From Candidatus Thiomargarita nelsonii (GTDB lineage Bacteria > Pseudomonadota > Gammaproteobacteria > Beggiatoales > Beggiatoaceae), in NCBI GenBank assembly GCA_000785145.2, contig JSZA02000013.1, forward strand, positions 1-64,000: DNA of 64,000 nucleotides, read 5' to 3'. Positions 19,457-28,423 of this stretch are shown here, piece by piece. Under the pieces are notes generated by a model. It saw only the letters and a program-made list of their open reading frames with translations, searched no databases and was not told the origin of the DNA. Position 1 is the stretch's first letter. Every line of letters begins with the position of its first letter. The translations under genes and the position numbers were made by a program.

Positions 19457-20068
19457 ATGAAGATACCCACTCAAAAGCGGTTTGCCCAAGCCGATGAACA
19501 TTGGGATTTAGAACGTCTGTACGCAGACTTAGCATCAATGCCATTAAGTTAAGGTATTTAGGAGTCCAAACTTTAGTTTGGGCGTCGGCTCATCCAAGAT
19601 AAATCTTGGACTCCGAATACCACGATTGCGGGCATTTATCCTTAACTTAATGGCATTGAGACTTAGCATCGGCTAAAGGAAAACCTCTCTCGCCGGTTGA
19701 AAAACAACACTTATGCGGCTTGTTATGTGGCTATAGTCCCGCTGAAATGGCTGAACGGCTCCACAAGTTGGGGGGCTTGAAGTTAACTTAGAGGCAATGA
19801 AAAAGTGGAAAATTGGAGAAAAATCAGTGATTGGCTTGAAGAAGCCGGCTATAAAACGCCATCGACTAAGCCATTTCAATTATCGAATGATTTACCAGTA
19901 GATGCCGCCTTAGACGTAGCGGCTAATCTTGTTGGAAATATGAGTAGAAAAGTAAGTGTTGAAAAGAATAAAATAGATATATGTGTTGAAAATAATACAA
20001 TAACGGTTGATATTAATATTCGATTTGTGAGCCCATTATCTCCAGATTCCTCAACAAAAGAAGACTAG
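19457..20068 (+). pseudogene. Remnant of a helix-turn-helix-containing effector-associated gene
   Basis: From ATG 19457 the frame reads TQKRFAQADEHWDLERLYADLAS. It is interrupted by a MITE and resumes as AKGKPLSPVEKQHLCGLLCGYSPAEMAERLHK. This is a winged-helix-like segment common at the N-terminus of large signalling proteins in cyanobacteria and Beggiatoa-type bacteria. Two frame changes follow before VENWRKISDWLEEAGYKTPSTKPFQ… (19805-20068), which would be the continuation. Function of the intact family is unclear. Confidence 0.55.
19536..19658. mobile_element. 123-bp MITE, 11-bp target duplication
   Basis: Ends CAATGCCATTAAGTTAAG and complement. The core consists of GGAGTCCAAACTTTAGTTTGG and CCAAGATAAATCTTGG palindromes. 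AGACTTAGCAT is duplicated at 19525-19535 and 19659-19669. Inserted in the helix-turn-helix remnant; here insert plus duplication (134 bp) is not a multiple of three. Confidence 0.88.
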
Positions 20069-20104
20069 TGCAGTCCAAAGCTTTAGAGAGCCTGCCTCGA
20101 CGCT

Positions 20105-20207
20105 CAATGCCATTTAGTTAAGAGGGCAACCACAAGGGATTGCCCCTACAAACCGTGATTTTTCGTAGGGGCAATCCTTTATGGTTGCCCTTAACTTAAT
20201 GGCATTG
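20105..20207. mobile_element. 103-bp MITE, 11-bp target duplication
   Basis: Ends CAATGCCATTTAGTTAAG / CTTAACTTAATGGCATTG around a GGGCAACC…GGTTGCCC stem. GCCTCGACGCT (20094-20104) and GCCTCAACGCT (20208-20218) differ by one base. Same size and core type as the copy inside pstA. Confidence 0.85.
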
Positions 20208-20244
20208 GCCTCAACGCTCCGCGTCGAATTTTGATAAAAATTAT

Positions 20245-22002
20245 TCAAGCCGTTTCCAAAGCTTTATATTTCTCACGCAAATGATTGCGTATCCAAATCG
20301 CCGTCAAATTTAAAATCACAATCACCGCCACTAACAAAAAGGCAGTCGCATACACTAATGGGCGTGCCGCTTCGACATTCGGACTTTGAAAGCCCACATC
20401 ATAAATATGAAAGCCTAAGTGCATAAATTGACGTTCTAAATGTAGAAACGGTGCTTGAGTATCCAATGCCAAAGAAGGGGCTAATTTGACAACCCCTACC
20501 AACATTAAGGGCGCAACTTCTCCCGCAGCGCGGGCTATGGCTAAAATTAAACCCGTCATCATCCCAGGGCTCGCCATGGGTAGCACCGTGCGCCACAAAG
20601 TTTCCGCTTTGGTTGCGCCCAAGGCTAAACTCAATGCCATTAAGTTAAGGGCAACCATAAAGGATTGCCCCTACGTGAACCGTGATTTGTTGTAGGGGCA
20701 ATCCCTTGTGGTTGCCCTTAACTTAATGGCATTGAAGGCTAAACTACCTTCACGAATAGAACTCGGAATACGTGATAAACCTTCCTCAGTAGAAACAATC
20801 ACCACCGGTACGGTAAGAAGTGCCAAAGTTAAAGATGCCCATAATATACCCGGCGAACCAAAAGTCGGAGCAGGTAAGGCTTCTGGAAAAAACAATTGAT
20901 CAATACTCCCACCGAGAAAATAAACAAAAAATCCTAAACCAAAGACGCCATAAACAATTGAAGGTACGCCCGCTAAATTATTGACAGCAATACGAATAGT
21001 ACGAGTCACCCACCCCTGTTTAGCATATTCATGCAAATAGATGGCGGCAATCACACCAAACGGTGTCACAATTATTGACATAATAATGACCATGATCACG
21101 GTACCAAAAATGGCGGGAAAAATACCGCCCTCGGTATTCGCTTCACGCGGATCCTCGCTGACGAATTCCCAAGCTTTCATCATATAAAAGCTGAGCTTAT
21201 CTGATAACGACATGGCATTCGGGCGATGAATATGCACCACTTTGTCAAGAGGAATATCCACCACGCCCCCATCCATCACTTTGGCACTGAAACTATCCCG
21301 ACTGACATCTTGATAGAGTTGTGCCAATTTTTGATTGAGTTCTTCAAAATGTCCCTCAAGAGCGGCTTTTTTTTCGGCAATTTCCGCTTGTTTGATCGGG
21401 CTCAGGGCATTATCCAATTCCAAACGCCGTTGATATAAGCGTAGCCGTTCTAAGCCATAATTGATTTTACCAATTTCGTATTTTTCAATGCTGCGAATTT
21501 CATCAAAAATAGCGAGAGCGCGTTCTAATCGTTTCTGCAAATCCTCCCACGCCCCTTCACTGACGATTTTGCCATTTTCTTTGACAGCAGAGAGGTATCC
21601 ATAAAAATTACCCCATTCTCGGCGCTCAACAACCATTAATTCTTCAGGATAACGTTGGTTTTGTAAACCAGACGCTTGCACCCAGCGAAAATCGAGACCT
21701 AATAAATCACGATTGCCTGTTTTGAGCAAATAGCGAGTCACCCACTCACCTTCAACCGTTAAACCTAACTCTCGCAACCGCGAAGCGGGCACCGTTTCTT
21801 CGTCATCGATTTCGCCAATGAGAGGGATAGTTGTACCATCCGGTTCGACATATTCTGCGTCCATGACGGGTGCTGGCCAAAAATGCCCTAAGCCTCGCAC
21901 CGCAATCAATATTAATAAGCCAGCAACAATAACCAGACTGGCAGTGACTGCTGCTGCTGTCAGCTATATCCAAGGATCACCACTTTTCCACCAATTTTTC
22001 AT
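20245..22002 (-). pseudogene. pstA: Phosphate ABC transporter permease PstA, two in-frame stops
   Basis: Start ATG 22000-22002 reads MKNWWKSGDPWI, then a TAG (21964-21966) where the family has a Trp-like position. The frame continues as a transmembrane segment (LTAAAVTASLVIVAGLLILIAVRG). A large periplasmic domain and the permease core follow (…IYLHEYAK…NNLAGVPSIVYGVFGLGFFVYFLGG…). The core is split by a 103-bp MITE with an 11-bp duplication. Insert plus duplication is 114 bp, so the frame is kept, but one TAG (20671-20673) lies inside. After it comes the conserved ATKAETLWRTVLPMASPGMMTGLILAIARAAGEVAPLMLVG. No pstB or pstS is nearby. The inner-membrane phosphate channel is probably non-functional. 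Confidence 0.88.
20632..20734. mobile_element. 103-bp MITE inserted in pstA
   Basis: Perfect CAATGCCATTAAGTTAAG ends. AAGGCTAAACT is duplicated at 20621-20631 and 20735-20745. Core GGGCAACC…GGATTGCCCCTAC as in the 20105 copy. Confidence 0.92.
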
Positions 22003-22052
22003 ATCAGTTATCAGCTTTAAAATAGGAGTCCAAGATTTATCTTGGACATCCA

Positions 22053-23197
22053 TCACAACGAACTATACTTACGCCGCAACCGATGACGAACAACTTCCGC
22101 CACGGTATTCAAGAAAAAAGTAAATATAAAAAGCACTAAACCCGATAAAAAAAAAATACGATAATGCGTACTCGCCACCTCAGACTCCGGCATTTCCACC
22201 GCAATATTCGCTGACAAAGCTAATGCCTAACTCCGTTGTCAACCAATGAGGCATACCCCCCCCAAATAACCAAACTTCTAATGGGCGGCTGAGTGCGAAA
22301 GAAACCCACGCAATCAATAAAATCACCGGAATCAGTAAAGCCGCTTGCCAACCTTCTGAAATACGACGGGGCAAATAACGCCAAGCATAGGCAAATAGCA
22401 AAACCCCAATCGGCATCAAAAATAACAGCGTAAACACCCCTGGCATATTATCTTCCATCACTGGTGCTAACCATAATCCGGCGAGAAAACCCAAAATCAC
22501 CGTCGGCAAAGCCGCCATAATTTCAATCGTTGGCTTAACCAATGAACGCATACGGGGTGCCATAAAATACGCCGTATAAATCGCCCCCAAAATAGACAAA
22601 GGCACAGCAATCAGCATGGCATAAAAAGCCGCCTTTAAAGTACCGAATGCCAGAGGGATTAAACTAAATTTAGGCTCGCTGAAGACGATTGCCAAACATA
22701 CTCAGGCTTCTCATAACTTTCATACCAAACCTTGCCCCACAAAGAAAGCTGACATTGACACTTCAGGATGCTCATTATGGAGCCCCCACACTTGCATATT
22801 GCCACTTTTATCTTAGGCTAACAACGTTCACCCAATTGCACATCAAGATGAAGTAAAGCACGCTCTTGCTCATCAACCACAAAAGGCGTTTCACCCAGCG
22901 GATATTCAATACGTGGCGTGATAACACGAACATCATTAGGATAACTGACATCATAAACAGGTTTAATGACCAAAGCCCGCCCATCACTCAACCCATAAGC
23001 CACCACATCCGTTGCAAAATCGGCAACGGCAAAACTTGTGAATGTAAAGTCTCTCCCGCTGCCGTTGGTATGCTAAAGTGTTGAATTTTATTCATACTTG
23101 CCGGCATAAACAGCGGAAAGACAACATACAACAAATAAAAGAAAATAAGGACAATGGCAAAGATGACACTGATACCGCCTAGCGTCATACTATTCAT
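22053..23197 (-). pseudogene. pstC: Phosphate ABC transporter permease PstC, fragmented
   Basis: At least four pieces are in different frames. They are an N-terminal membrane segment (VIFAIVLIFFYLLYVVFPLFMP), a periplasmic piece (VVAYGLSDGRALVIKPVYDVSYPNDVRVITPRIEYPLGETPF), the permease start (EPKFSLIPLAFGTLKAAFYAMLIAVPLSILGAIYTAYF…IEIMAALPTVILGFLAG) and a C-terminal tail (STHYRIFFLSGLVLFIFTFFLNTVAEVVRHRLRRKYSSL, TGA at 22053-22055). The long periplasmic insert typical of gammaproteobacterial PstC and the last permease helices are missing. The gene ends about 50 bp before pstA and would have been its operon partner. Confidence 0.85.
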
Positions 23198-23242
23198 GTT
23201 TATATTGTAAAGCTTGATTGTGACATAAATTTGACAAGCCGC

Positions 23243-23605
23243 TCAAAAACCTTCACCACGAAAAACACATGCACTGGTACAAGTCTCCTGTATTGTGATT
23301 TGACACAAACTGGGCAAATTCGGCTTTAAACGCAACCAAATCCAACGCGCCATATTTTCACTGGTTGGATTTTCCAGCCCTTCAATCTCATTAAGATAAT
23401 GATGATCTAACTGCTCATACAATGGCGCAAAAGCTTTTTTAATATCAGCAAAATCTATCACCCAACCAGTCTGCGCCCCGATTTCGCCACACACATGAAT
23501 AGTGACTTGAAACGAGTGACCATGTAAACGATTACACTTATGATCCGCCGGCACATTAGGTAAATGATGCGCCGCTTCGATGCTGAATTTTTTGTAAATT
23601 TCCAT
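23243..23605 (-). CDS. queD: 6-carboxy-tetrahydropterin synthase (QueD/PTPS family)
   Basis: 120 residues from ATG 23603-23605, the usual QueD length. It has the zinc ligands and catalytic residues of the family: FSIEAAHHLP (His), HKCNRLHGHSF (catalytic Cys plus two zinc His) and LDHHYLNEIEGLENPTSENMARW (the His and the ENPT substrate-binding stretch). It converts dihydroneopterin triphosphate to 6-carboxy-tetrahydropterin in queuosine biosynthesis. An upstream in-frame start falls inside a GGACTCC palindrome and is less likely. It appears intact and stands alone. Confidence 0.9.
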   Translation of the reverse strand: MEIYKKFSIEAAHHLPNVPADHKCNRLHGHSFQVTIHVCGEIGAQTGWVIDFADIKKAFAPLYEQLDHHYLNEIEGLENPTSENMARWIWLRLKPNLPSLCQITIQETCTSACVFRGEGF

Positions 23606-23777
23606 GAATCTTTGCTTGTCCAAGATAAATCTTGGACTCCTCTCCTAATTTAGACTATTTTTATCTGATGTCGCCCATTATCATCACTTCCCGCCCCCTT
23701 TCCTACTTATCGCGGTGACTACGAACACCTTTAAAATCAATAGGTAGGCTGACAATAGGCCCATCTATTTAGATAAA

Positions 23778-24335
23778 TCATTCGTTCCAAGCGTACCTTG
23801 CACGCAGACTAATGATATTACGTTTGATAACCTTTGACGGACATTTAAGCCGCTCATCACTACACAAACCTTGGATAATAATATTAAGGTGTTCCATATA
23901 CGCCCGATTCAATGCCGCTTTACCTTCTTCATAAACAAGAGGAATAGCAGGTTGGACGACAACCAGCCGCGTGAAAATTTGATTGCACACTTCAAAACAT
24001 TGAACCAGATACGCTTCTAATTCGGCAAAATCAACTTGGGTGCTACCTTGAATATCTGCCAAGGTGTAGGCCATAAAATCTATGGGCGTTCTGTCTGTCA
24101 CAAAGCTTGCTTTTGGATCGCCCCACGCATCAAGAGCAGCCTCATTGATGCGGTGTTGAATCCAAAGGCGCGTTTTAAAATCCAGAGACTGTGACGGGTG
24201 TAAGCCATGTTGTTTAAAAACCGCGCTGGTGCTGGTTTTGACAAAAGGTATTCCCATCTGTTTGGAAATGAAATCGGCTAAAGTGGTCTTGCCAGTGCGG
24301 TGGCTGCCGCAAATGCCTATTCGTTGATGAGTCAT
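23778..24335 (-). CDS. P-loop NTPase, nucleotide/nucleoside-kinase-like (AAA_28 type)
   Basis: 185 residues. MTHQRIGICGSHRTGKTTLADFISKQMG carries a Walker A (GSHRTGKTT). FVTDRTPIDFMAYTLAD looks like the substrate/acidic motif found in NadR-like and phage deoxynucleotide-kinase-like ATPases. ATG 24333-24335 was chosen because the P-loop begins six residues later; upstream extension runs through a palindrome. The exact substrate cannot be told. Intact and apparently monocistronic. Confidence 0.65.
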   Translation of the reverse strand: MTHQRIGICGSHRTGKTTLADFISKQMGIPFVKTSTSAVFKQHGLHPSQSLDFKTRLWIQHRINEAALDAWGDPKASFVTDRTPIDFMAYTLADIQGSTQVDFAELEAYLVQCFEVCNQIFTRLVVVQPAIPLVYEEGKAALNRAYMEHLNIIIQGLCSDERLKCPSKVIKRNIISLRARYAWNE

Positions 24336-24423
24336 GAGTAAAACTTTTTGGAGTCCAAGATTTATCTTGGACTTATTTATGGTAAAATATAAAATCCTTC
24401 CGTTTTTTGATCTTTTTATAACT

Positions 24424-24714
24424 ATGGCATCTAACACAAATAATGATGATATAAACCCAGACGAGCAACGCACGGATCGCAGTAAGCGAGAGCGTCGAAG
24501 CTTTAGCTGGCAACATGAGCCGAGGTCTCGTCGAAGCTTTAGCTGGCAACATGAGCCGAGGTCTCGTCAAAGCTTTAGCTGGCAACATGAGCCGAGGTCT
24601 GGTCGAAGCTTCAACTGGGAAGATGAGCCGAGCTCTCATCGAAGCTTCAAGTGGGAATATGAGTCGGAAAGGGGGCTTGAGAACTGGGCACCTAATGCCG
24701 ATCACACGTTTTAA
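24424..24714 (+). CDS. Small repetitive protein with RSFxW 12-residue repeats
   Basis: 96 residues. After a hydrophilic start (MASNTNNDDINPDEQ…) come five 12-residue repeats of the form RSFSWQHEPRSR, drifting to RSFNWEDEP and RSFKWEYES toward the end. The first three 36-bp DNA units are nearly identical, so expansion is recent. There is no signal peptide or membrane segment. Charge is mixed, with regularly spaced Arg, Phe and Trp. No family is recognised. The ribosome-binding site is weak, so expression is uncertain. Confidence 0.5.
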   Translation: MASNTNNDDINPDEQRTDRSKRERRSFSWQHEPRSRRSFSWQHEPRSRQSFSWQHEPRSGRSFNWEDEPSSHRSFKWEYESERGLENWAPNADHTF

Positions 24715-24758
24715 AATAAAGGTAAAGGTGGATTACGCTCCGCTAATCCACCCTACAT

Positions 24759-26438
24759 TTATTTATTCGTTATTCCCTGTTTTTTTGTTTGTAAATGTGC
24801 GTAAGGGGGTAAAGTTTGCAGACGCCTATCATGTAGCGGTGTACCGATAGTAAAATGATACATGCTTTGATAACGAGTGCCGGTTAAGCCGAGTAGGCTA
24901 TGAAGGGCATCATCAAAATAGCACCCAATACCGGTGCCCCGAACCCCAAGGGCTTCGGCTTCCAAATATAAAACTTGTCCAACAATGCCGGCTTCCCAAA
25001 ATAATTGTCTATAGCCCCAAGGCCCTTTTTTTAAGCTGGCCTCAAATTCTGCTAACATGCCTAGACTAAATGCACTGTCAGCCGCGATCTCTTGATGACA
25101 GGAAATTTGTAGAGCGGCATTTTTGGCATCACCCTGAAATAATTGATAAAAGTGTAAATATTCTGGACATTTTTTGGGTTTGCTCCACAAAAAGTGTTCA
25201 TGTTGCAAGGCAGCACGTAGATTGTCCTCAATGCCATCGCGTCGTAGCAGGATATATATGCCCGGCGATAAACCTGCGACTTTATGCACAAATAAAATTA
25301 AATGAATACGTGGCAGATGGGGGTAAACATCCCAAGGAGTTGCACCGTTGCGCGGCAAGGTGCTATCGAGTAAACGATAAAATCCTTTGAGACTGAGCGG
25401 TGTTATAGTCTCAAATCGTTGGGCACTACGACGTTGACGAATCAGTGAGGCAGCACGGCTTTGACAAGAGAGAGGCAATAGCGGTGGCAGCGGCGGTGGT
25501 GTCCAATTCGTTTCCTCTGTGGCTGGCTTAACGGTTGCGTCAAGCACAATATCAATGATAGGCCATTCATAGTGGTGATCGGCATCTAATACATTCGCTT
25601 TACCGACCCATCTTGTATCTGTTGTCGCTGGCACGATTGATTTTCCTAACAATCGTCCTGTGAGTCCCCTTGAATAAGGGAGAATGTGGTTTTGGGTATT
25701 AATAGACAACATCACTTCTGGTATTTCAGGCTCAGTACTGTCGAAATTTTCGTTTTGCTCCAAACCTAGCATGATACTAATTTCTGCATCAGCCCAATTA
25801 TCTAAAAGTTGCACTTTCCACCCTAAAGTGGCAGCGGCATAACGGATCGCAGCGATAGCATGTCCAATGTCATGCTGACAGTAACGAAAGCCTCTCTCGC
25901 CATATTTCCAAGCTTCGCGCCAAGGAATTGAAGTCAATCCGATCAAAAAACTGCCAGTGGACAAGGCCGCTTCAAGGATTTCTGTCCCTTTCTGTTTGAA
26001 AATGCCACGTTGCTCTAAAACATGGTCGTGACTGAGATAGTGATAAACCCCCGCAGCGATATGAGTCATATTAGGTAGGACGAGATAGCCCTCTGTCGGG
26101 TGCAAATTGCCACTAGATGGATTGCAGCGCAAGGCCCAATGATTCTCCCCGTATTGTTTCCAAGCTGATATACCTAAAGATAATTCTAACAAGGCAGCCA
26201 CGTTTTTTAAAATCATTGGCTGCGGTGCGATGGCCCCAGGTTGATATAAATCGACGTAAGTACTTGCTAGTGTATCGGCTACCAGTGGTAATTCAAAACG
26301 CGCAGCCCCTGCATAGCGACGAAAAGCATCGGGTTGTGCATTCCAATTAATATGGGCAGGTCCTCTCGCATAGCGATCAAAATGATGCTTTGTACGCTCA
26401 TGGTAAGCCAACACTGTTTCATTCAACGGTTTATTCAT
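24759..26438 (-). CDS. SagB/ThcOx-type nitroreductase-fold dehydrogenase
   Basis: 559 residues with two nitroreductase-like halves. The first holds LHPTEGYLVL and the YGERGFRYCQHDIGHAIAAIRYAA stretch typical of SagB-type FMN oxidoreductases. The second holds RRSAQRFE and LYLEAEALGVRGTGIGCYFDDALHSLLGL. SagB enzymes oxidise azolines to azoles in peptide natural products, but stand-alone double-domain members are widespread and of unknown substrate. No YcaO, precursor or transporter lies beside it. The RiPP-like locus 5 kb away is the nearest candidate partner, which is speculative. Confidence 0.82.
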   Translation of the reverse strand: MNKPLNETVLAYHERTKHHFDRYARGPAHINWNAQPDAFRRYAGAARFELPLVADTLASTYVDLYQPGAIAPQPMILKNVAALLELSLGISAWKQYGENHWALRCNPSSGNLHPTEGYLVLPNMTHIAAGVYHYLSHDHVLEQRGIFKQKGTEILEAALSTGSFLIGLTSIPWREAWKYGERGFRYCQHDIGHAIAAIRYAAATLGWKVQLLDNWADAEISIMLGLEQNENFDSTEPEIPEVMLSINTQNHILPYSRGLTGRLLGKSIVPATTDTRWVGKANVLDADHHYEWPIIDIVLDATVKPATEETNWTPPPLPPLLPLSCQSRAASLIRQRRSAQRFETITPLSLKGFYRLLDSTLPRNGATPWDVYPHLPRIHLILFVHKVAGLSPGIYILLRRDGIEDNLRAALQHEHFLWSKPKKCPEYLHFYQLFQGDAKNAALQISCHQEIAADSAFSLGMLAEFEASLKKGPWGYRQLFWEAGIVGQVLYLEAEALGVRGTGIGCYFDDALHSLLGLTGTRYQSMYHFTIGTPLHDRRLQTLPPYAHLQTKKQGITNK

Positions 26439-26927
26439 AAACTTAACTTATCCAGCCGATACCTTCAAGCTTTTTTGATCTCCATAAGGGGAATCTGATT
26501 TCTAAAATGGGTTGATTTTTCATCAACGGGGAACTGTTCTCCCTTTCATTTATTGTATCTATGATATTATCAAAATATATAATATATAAGTAAACATAAG
26601 AATAGCGTCAATTCAATAAATTCGCCGGTTTTCTCAAGAGTGCAAGGCGTACCTTGCACGGATTAAATAATCCATATCATATAATGATGGCAAAATTGAC
26701 AATGACAATATTTAACCCAAGTTGCCACTAGCGGGTATCCAAAACCCTGTATGTCGTTGGCAGATTAAAAAAATAGAGATAAAAAAAACATGATTAATAG
26801 CGGTTGATTTTGTGATATTATTATCAAATAATTCTCAAAAATATAAAAATATCTTTTATGTAGGAGTCCAAGATTTATCTTGGACGTCCAAGATAAGTTT
26901 AGAGCTTTGAATTATAGGAGGATGAAA
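26439..26927. other. AT-rich intergenic region before the roadblock operon
   Basis: No gene is supported. It contains the palindromes GTGCAAGGCGTACCTTGCAC (about 26640-26659; relatives at 9541-9563 and 42401-42420) and GGAGTCC…GGAC (26862-26885). The promoter for the roadblock–ODP operon presumably lies here, but I cannot pick a convincing -35/-10 pair. Confidence 0.5.
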
Positions 26928-27296
26928 ATGGCATCACGCATTGAGAAACTGAATAGTATTTTGAGAGATTTACAATTAGACGTTTCAGATATTGAAGCGG
27001 GGGCATTGGTTTCAGAAGATGGCTTATTGTTGGCAAGCGCACTTCCGCCAAATGTCGATCCGGACAATATCGGTGGAGTGGTTGCCTTGCTGATTCAATT
27101 GGCGGATCGTGCCGTTACAGAACTTCAACAGGGGAATTTGGAGCGGCTCATCATCCAGAGCGAAAATGGTTATTCGCTCGTCAGCAAGGCACCAAAAAAC
27201 ACGTTTATAGTGGTCTTGGCGCGTAAGGGAAGTACACTAGGTATGCTGCTGATGAAGATAGATGGGGCGGTGGCTCAAATTTCAAAGATTATGTAA
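26928..27296 (+). CDS. Roadblock/LC7-domain protein
   Basis: 122 residues. The start is the second ATG (26928) because AGGAGG ends 6 bases before it; the first ATG abuts the AGGAGG. The sequence (DIEAGALVSEDGLLLASALPPNVDPDNIGGVVALLIQLADRAVTEL…GYSLVSKAPKNTFIVVLA) is a full Roadblock/LC7 fold, used as regulatory platforms for small GTPases or sensor proteins. The next gene follows after 10 bases. Likely a signalling adaptor for the di-iron protein encoded downstream. Confidence 0.88.
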   Translation: MASRIEKLNSILRDLQLDVSDIEAGALVSEDGLLLASALPPNVDPDNIGGVVALLIQLADRAVTELQQGNLERLIIQSENGYSLVSKAPKNTFIVVLARKGSTLGMLLMKIDGAVAQISKIM

Positions 27297-27306
27297 GGAG
27301 GCGATG

Positions 27307-28065
27307 ATGAGTTCAACAGTACTTTTTGATGATGGCAATCATAAAAATATCCTGCTAGAAGATTTCGGGGCTGCAACGGCAATTCAGGCTAATCAGCACC
27401 TTATCATTCATGATGATGAAGGTATGATTTTGGATCCAGGTGGGCACAAGGTCTTCAATAAGGTGGCAGCAGCGTTGGCAAACTGCCTGGAGGGCGGAAA
27501 ACTTCGTTACATTTTCTTGTCCCACCAAGACCCTGATATTGTTGCAGCTATTAATGCGTGGTTAATGACCACGGAAGCGGATGCTTATGTTTCTGTCTTA
27601 TGGGAACGTTTTGTTCCCCACTTTGGACTGGATAAGTTTGTGGTGAATCGACTTAAGCCGATTCCTGATGAAGGTATGATTTTGGAGATGAATGGCGTTT
27701 CGTTGAGTTTACTTCCCGCGCATTTTCTACATTCGTGTGGCAATTTCCAGGTTTATGATCCCATTTCAAAGATTCTCTATAGTGGCGATTTGGGTGCCTC
27801 TTTTGGAATGGATTATATTGAGGTGCCTGATTTTGATGCACATATTCAGTATTTAACCGGTTTTCACAAGCGTTATATCGTCAGTAACGATATCCTGAAG
27901 GCTTGGGCTGCGATGATCCGCTCTCTGGATATTGAGATTATTGCGCCACAACATGGTGCTTTAATCAAGGGGAGGGAAATGGTAACACAGTTTATTGATT
28001 GGTGTGAAAATTTGGAATGTGGTTTTAATCTTATGAAAGGTTTATATAAGGTGCCTGTTAAATAA
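27307..28065 (+). CDS. ODP-family metallo-beta-lactamase-fold di-iron protein
   Basis: 252 residues from ATG 27307 (GGAGG upstream). It has the di-iron ligand pattern of oxygen-binding/flavodiiron beta-lactamase domains: LSHQDPDIV (HxDxD-like), LPAHFLHSCGNFQVYDPISKILYSGDLGAS and APQHG. There is no flavodoxin domain. Such ODP proteins serve as oxygen or NO sensors in signalling, often beside chemotaxis or roadblock proteins, so this pair is probably a small redox/oxygen-sensing unit. Intact, and followed by a tandem array and a terminator. Confidence 0.85.
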   Translation: MSSTVLFDDGNHKNILLEDFGAATAIQANQHLIIHDDEGMILDPGGHKVFNKVAAALANCLEGGKLRYIFLSHQDPDIVAAINAWLMTTEADAYVSVLWERFVPHFGLDKFVVNRLKPIPDEGMILEMNGVSLSLLPAHFLHSCGNFQVYDPISKILYSGDLGASFGMDYIEVPDFDAHIQYLTGFHKRYIVSNDILKAWAAMIRSLDIEIIAPQHGALIKGREMVTQFIDWCENLECGFNLMKGLYKVPVK

Positions 28066-28071
28066 GCCGAC

Positions 28072-28336
28072 GCGCCCAAGATAAATCTTGGACTCCGTTA
28101 ACTCAGGAGTCCAAAATTTATTTTGGACGAGGCGCCCAAGATAAATCTTGGACTCCGTTAACTCAGGAGTCCAAAATTTATTTTGGACGAGGCGCCCAAG
28201 ATAAATCTTGGACTCCGTTAACTCAGGAGTCCAAAATTTATTTTGGACGAGGCGCCCAAGATAAATCTTGGACTCCGTTAACTCAGGAGTCCAAAATTTA
28301 TTTTGGACGAGGCGCCCAAGATAAATCTTGGACTCC
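28072..28336. repeat. Perfect 60-bp tandem array, about 4.4 copies
   Basis: Four consecutive identical 60-bp units, each made of two palindromes: GCCCAAGATAAATCTTGG then GGACTCCGTTAACTCAGGAGTCC then CCAAAATTTATTTTGG. A partial fifth unit ends at 28336. It lies between the ODP stop codon and the terminator before argS, so it is in the 3' untranslated part of that transcript. Confidence 0.95.
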
Positions 28337-28350
28337 TTAAAAAAACTTAT

Positions 28351-28403
28351 GTCGGCTTGATGAGCGCTTCGCTAAGGGAACGAGAGCCGACAATTTTTTT
28401 TTT
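28351..28403 (+). terminator. Rho-independent terminator of the roadblock–ODP operon
   Basis: GTCGGCT (28351-28357) pairs with AGCCGAC (28385-28391), followed by AA and ten T residues. The loop is long, about 27 nt, with an inner GCGCTTCGC stem. Confidence 0.75.
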
Positions 28404-28423
28404 AACTTGATTCGAGACAAACA

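Noticed and set aside
28072..28336. The 60-bp tandem array considered as a CRISPR array
   Set aside because: The units are identical over the full period with no variable spacers, and no cas gene is near; it is a simple tandem repeat of palindromes.
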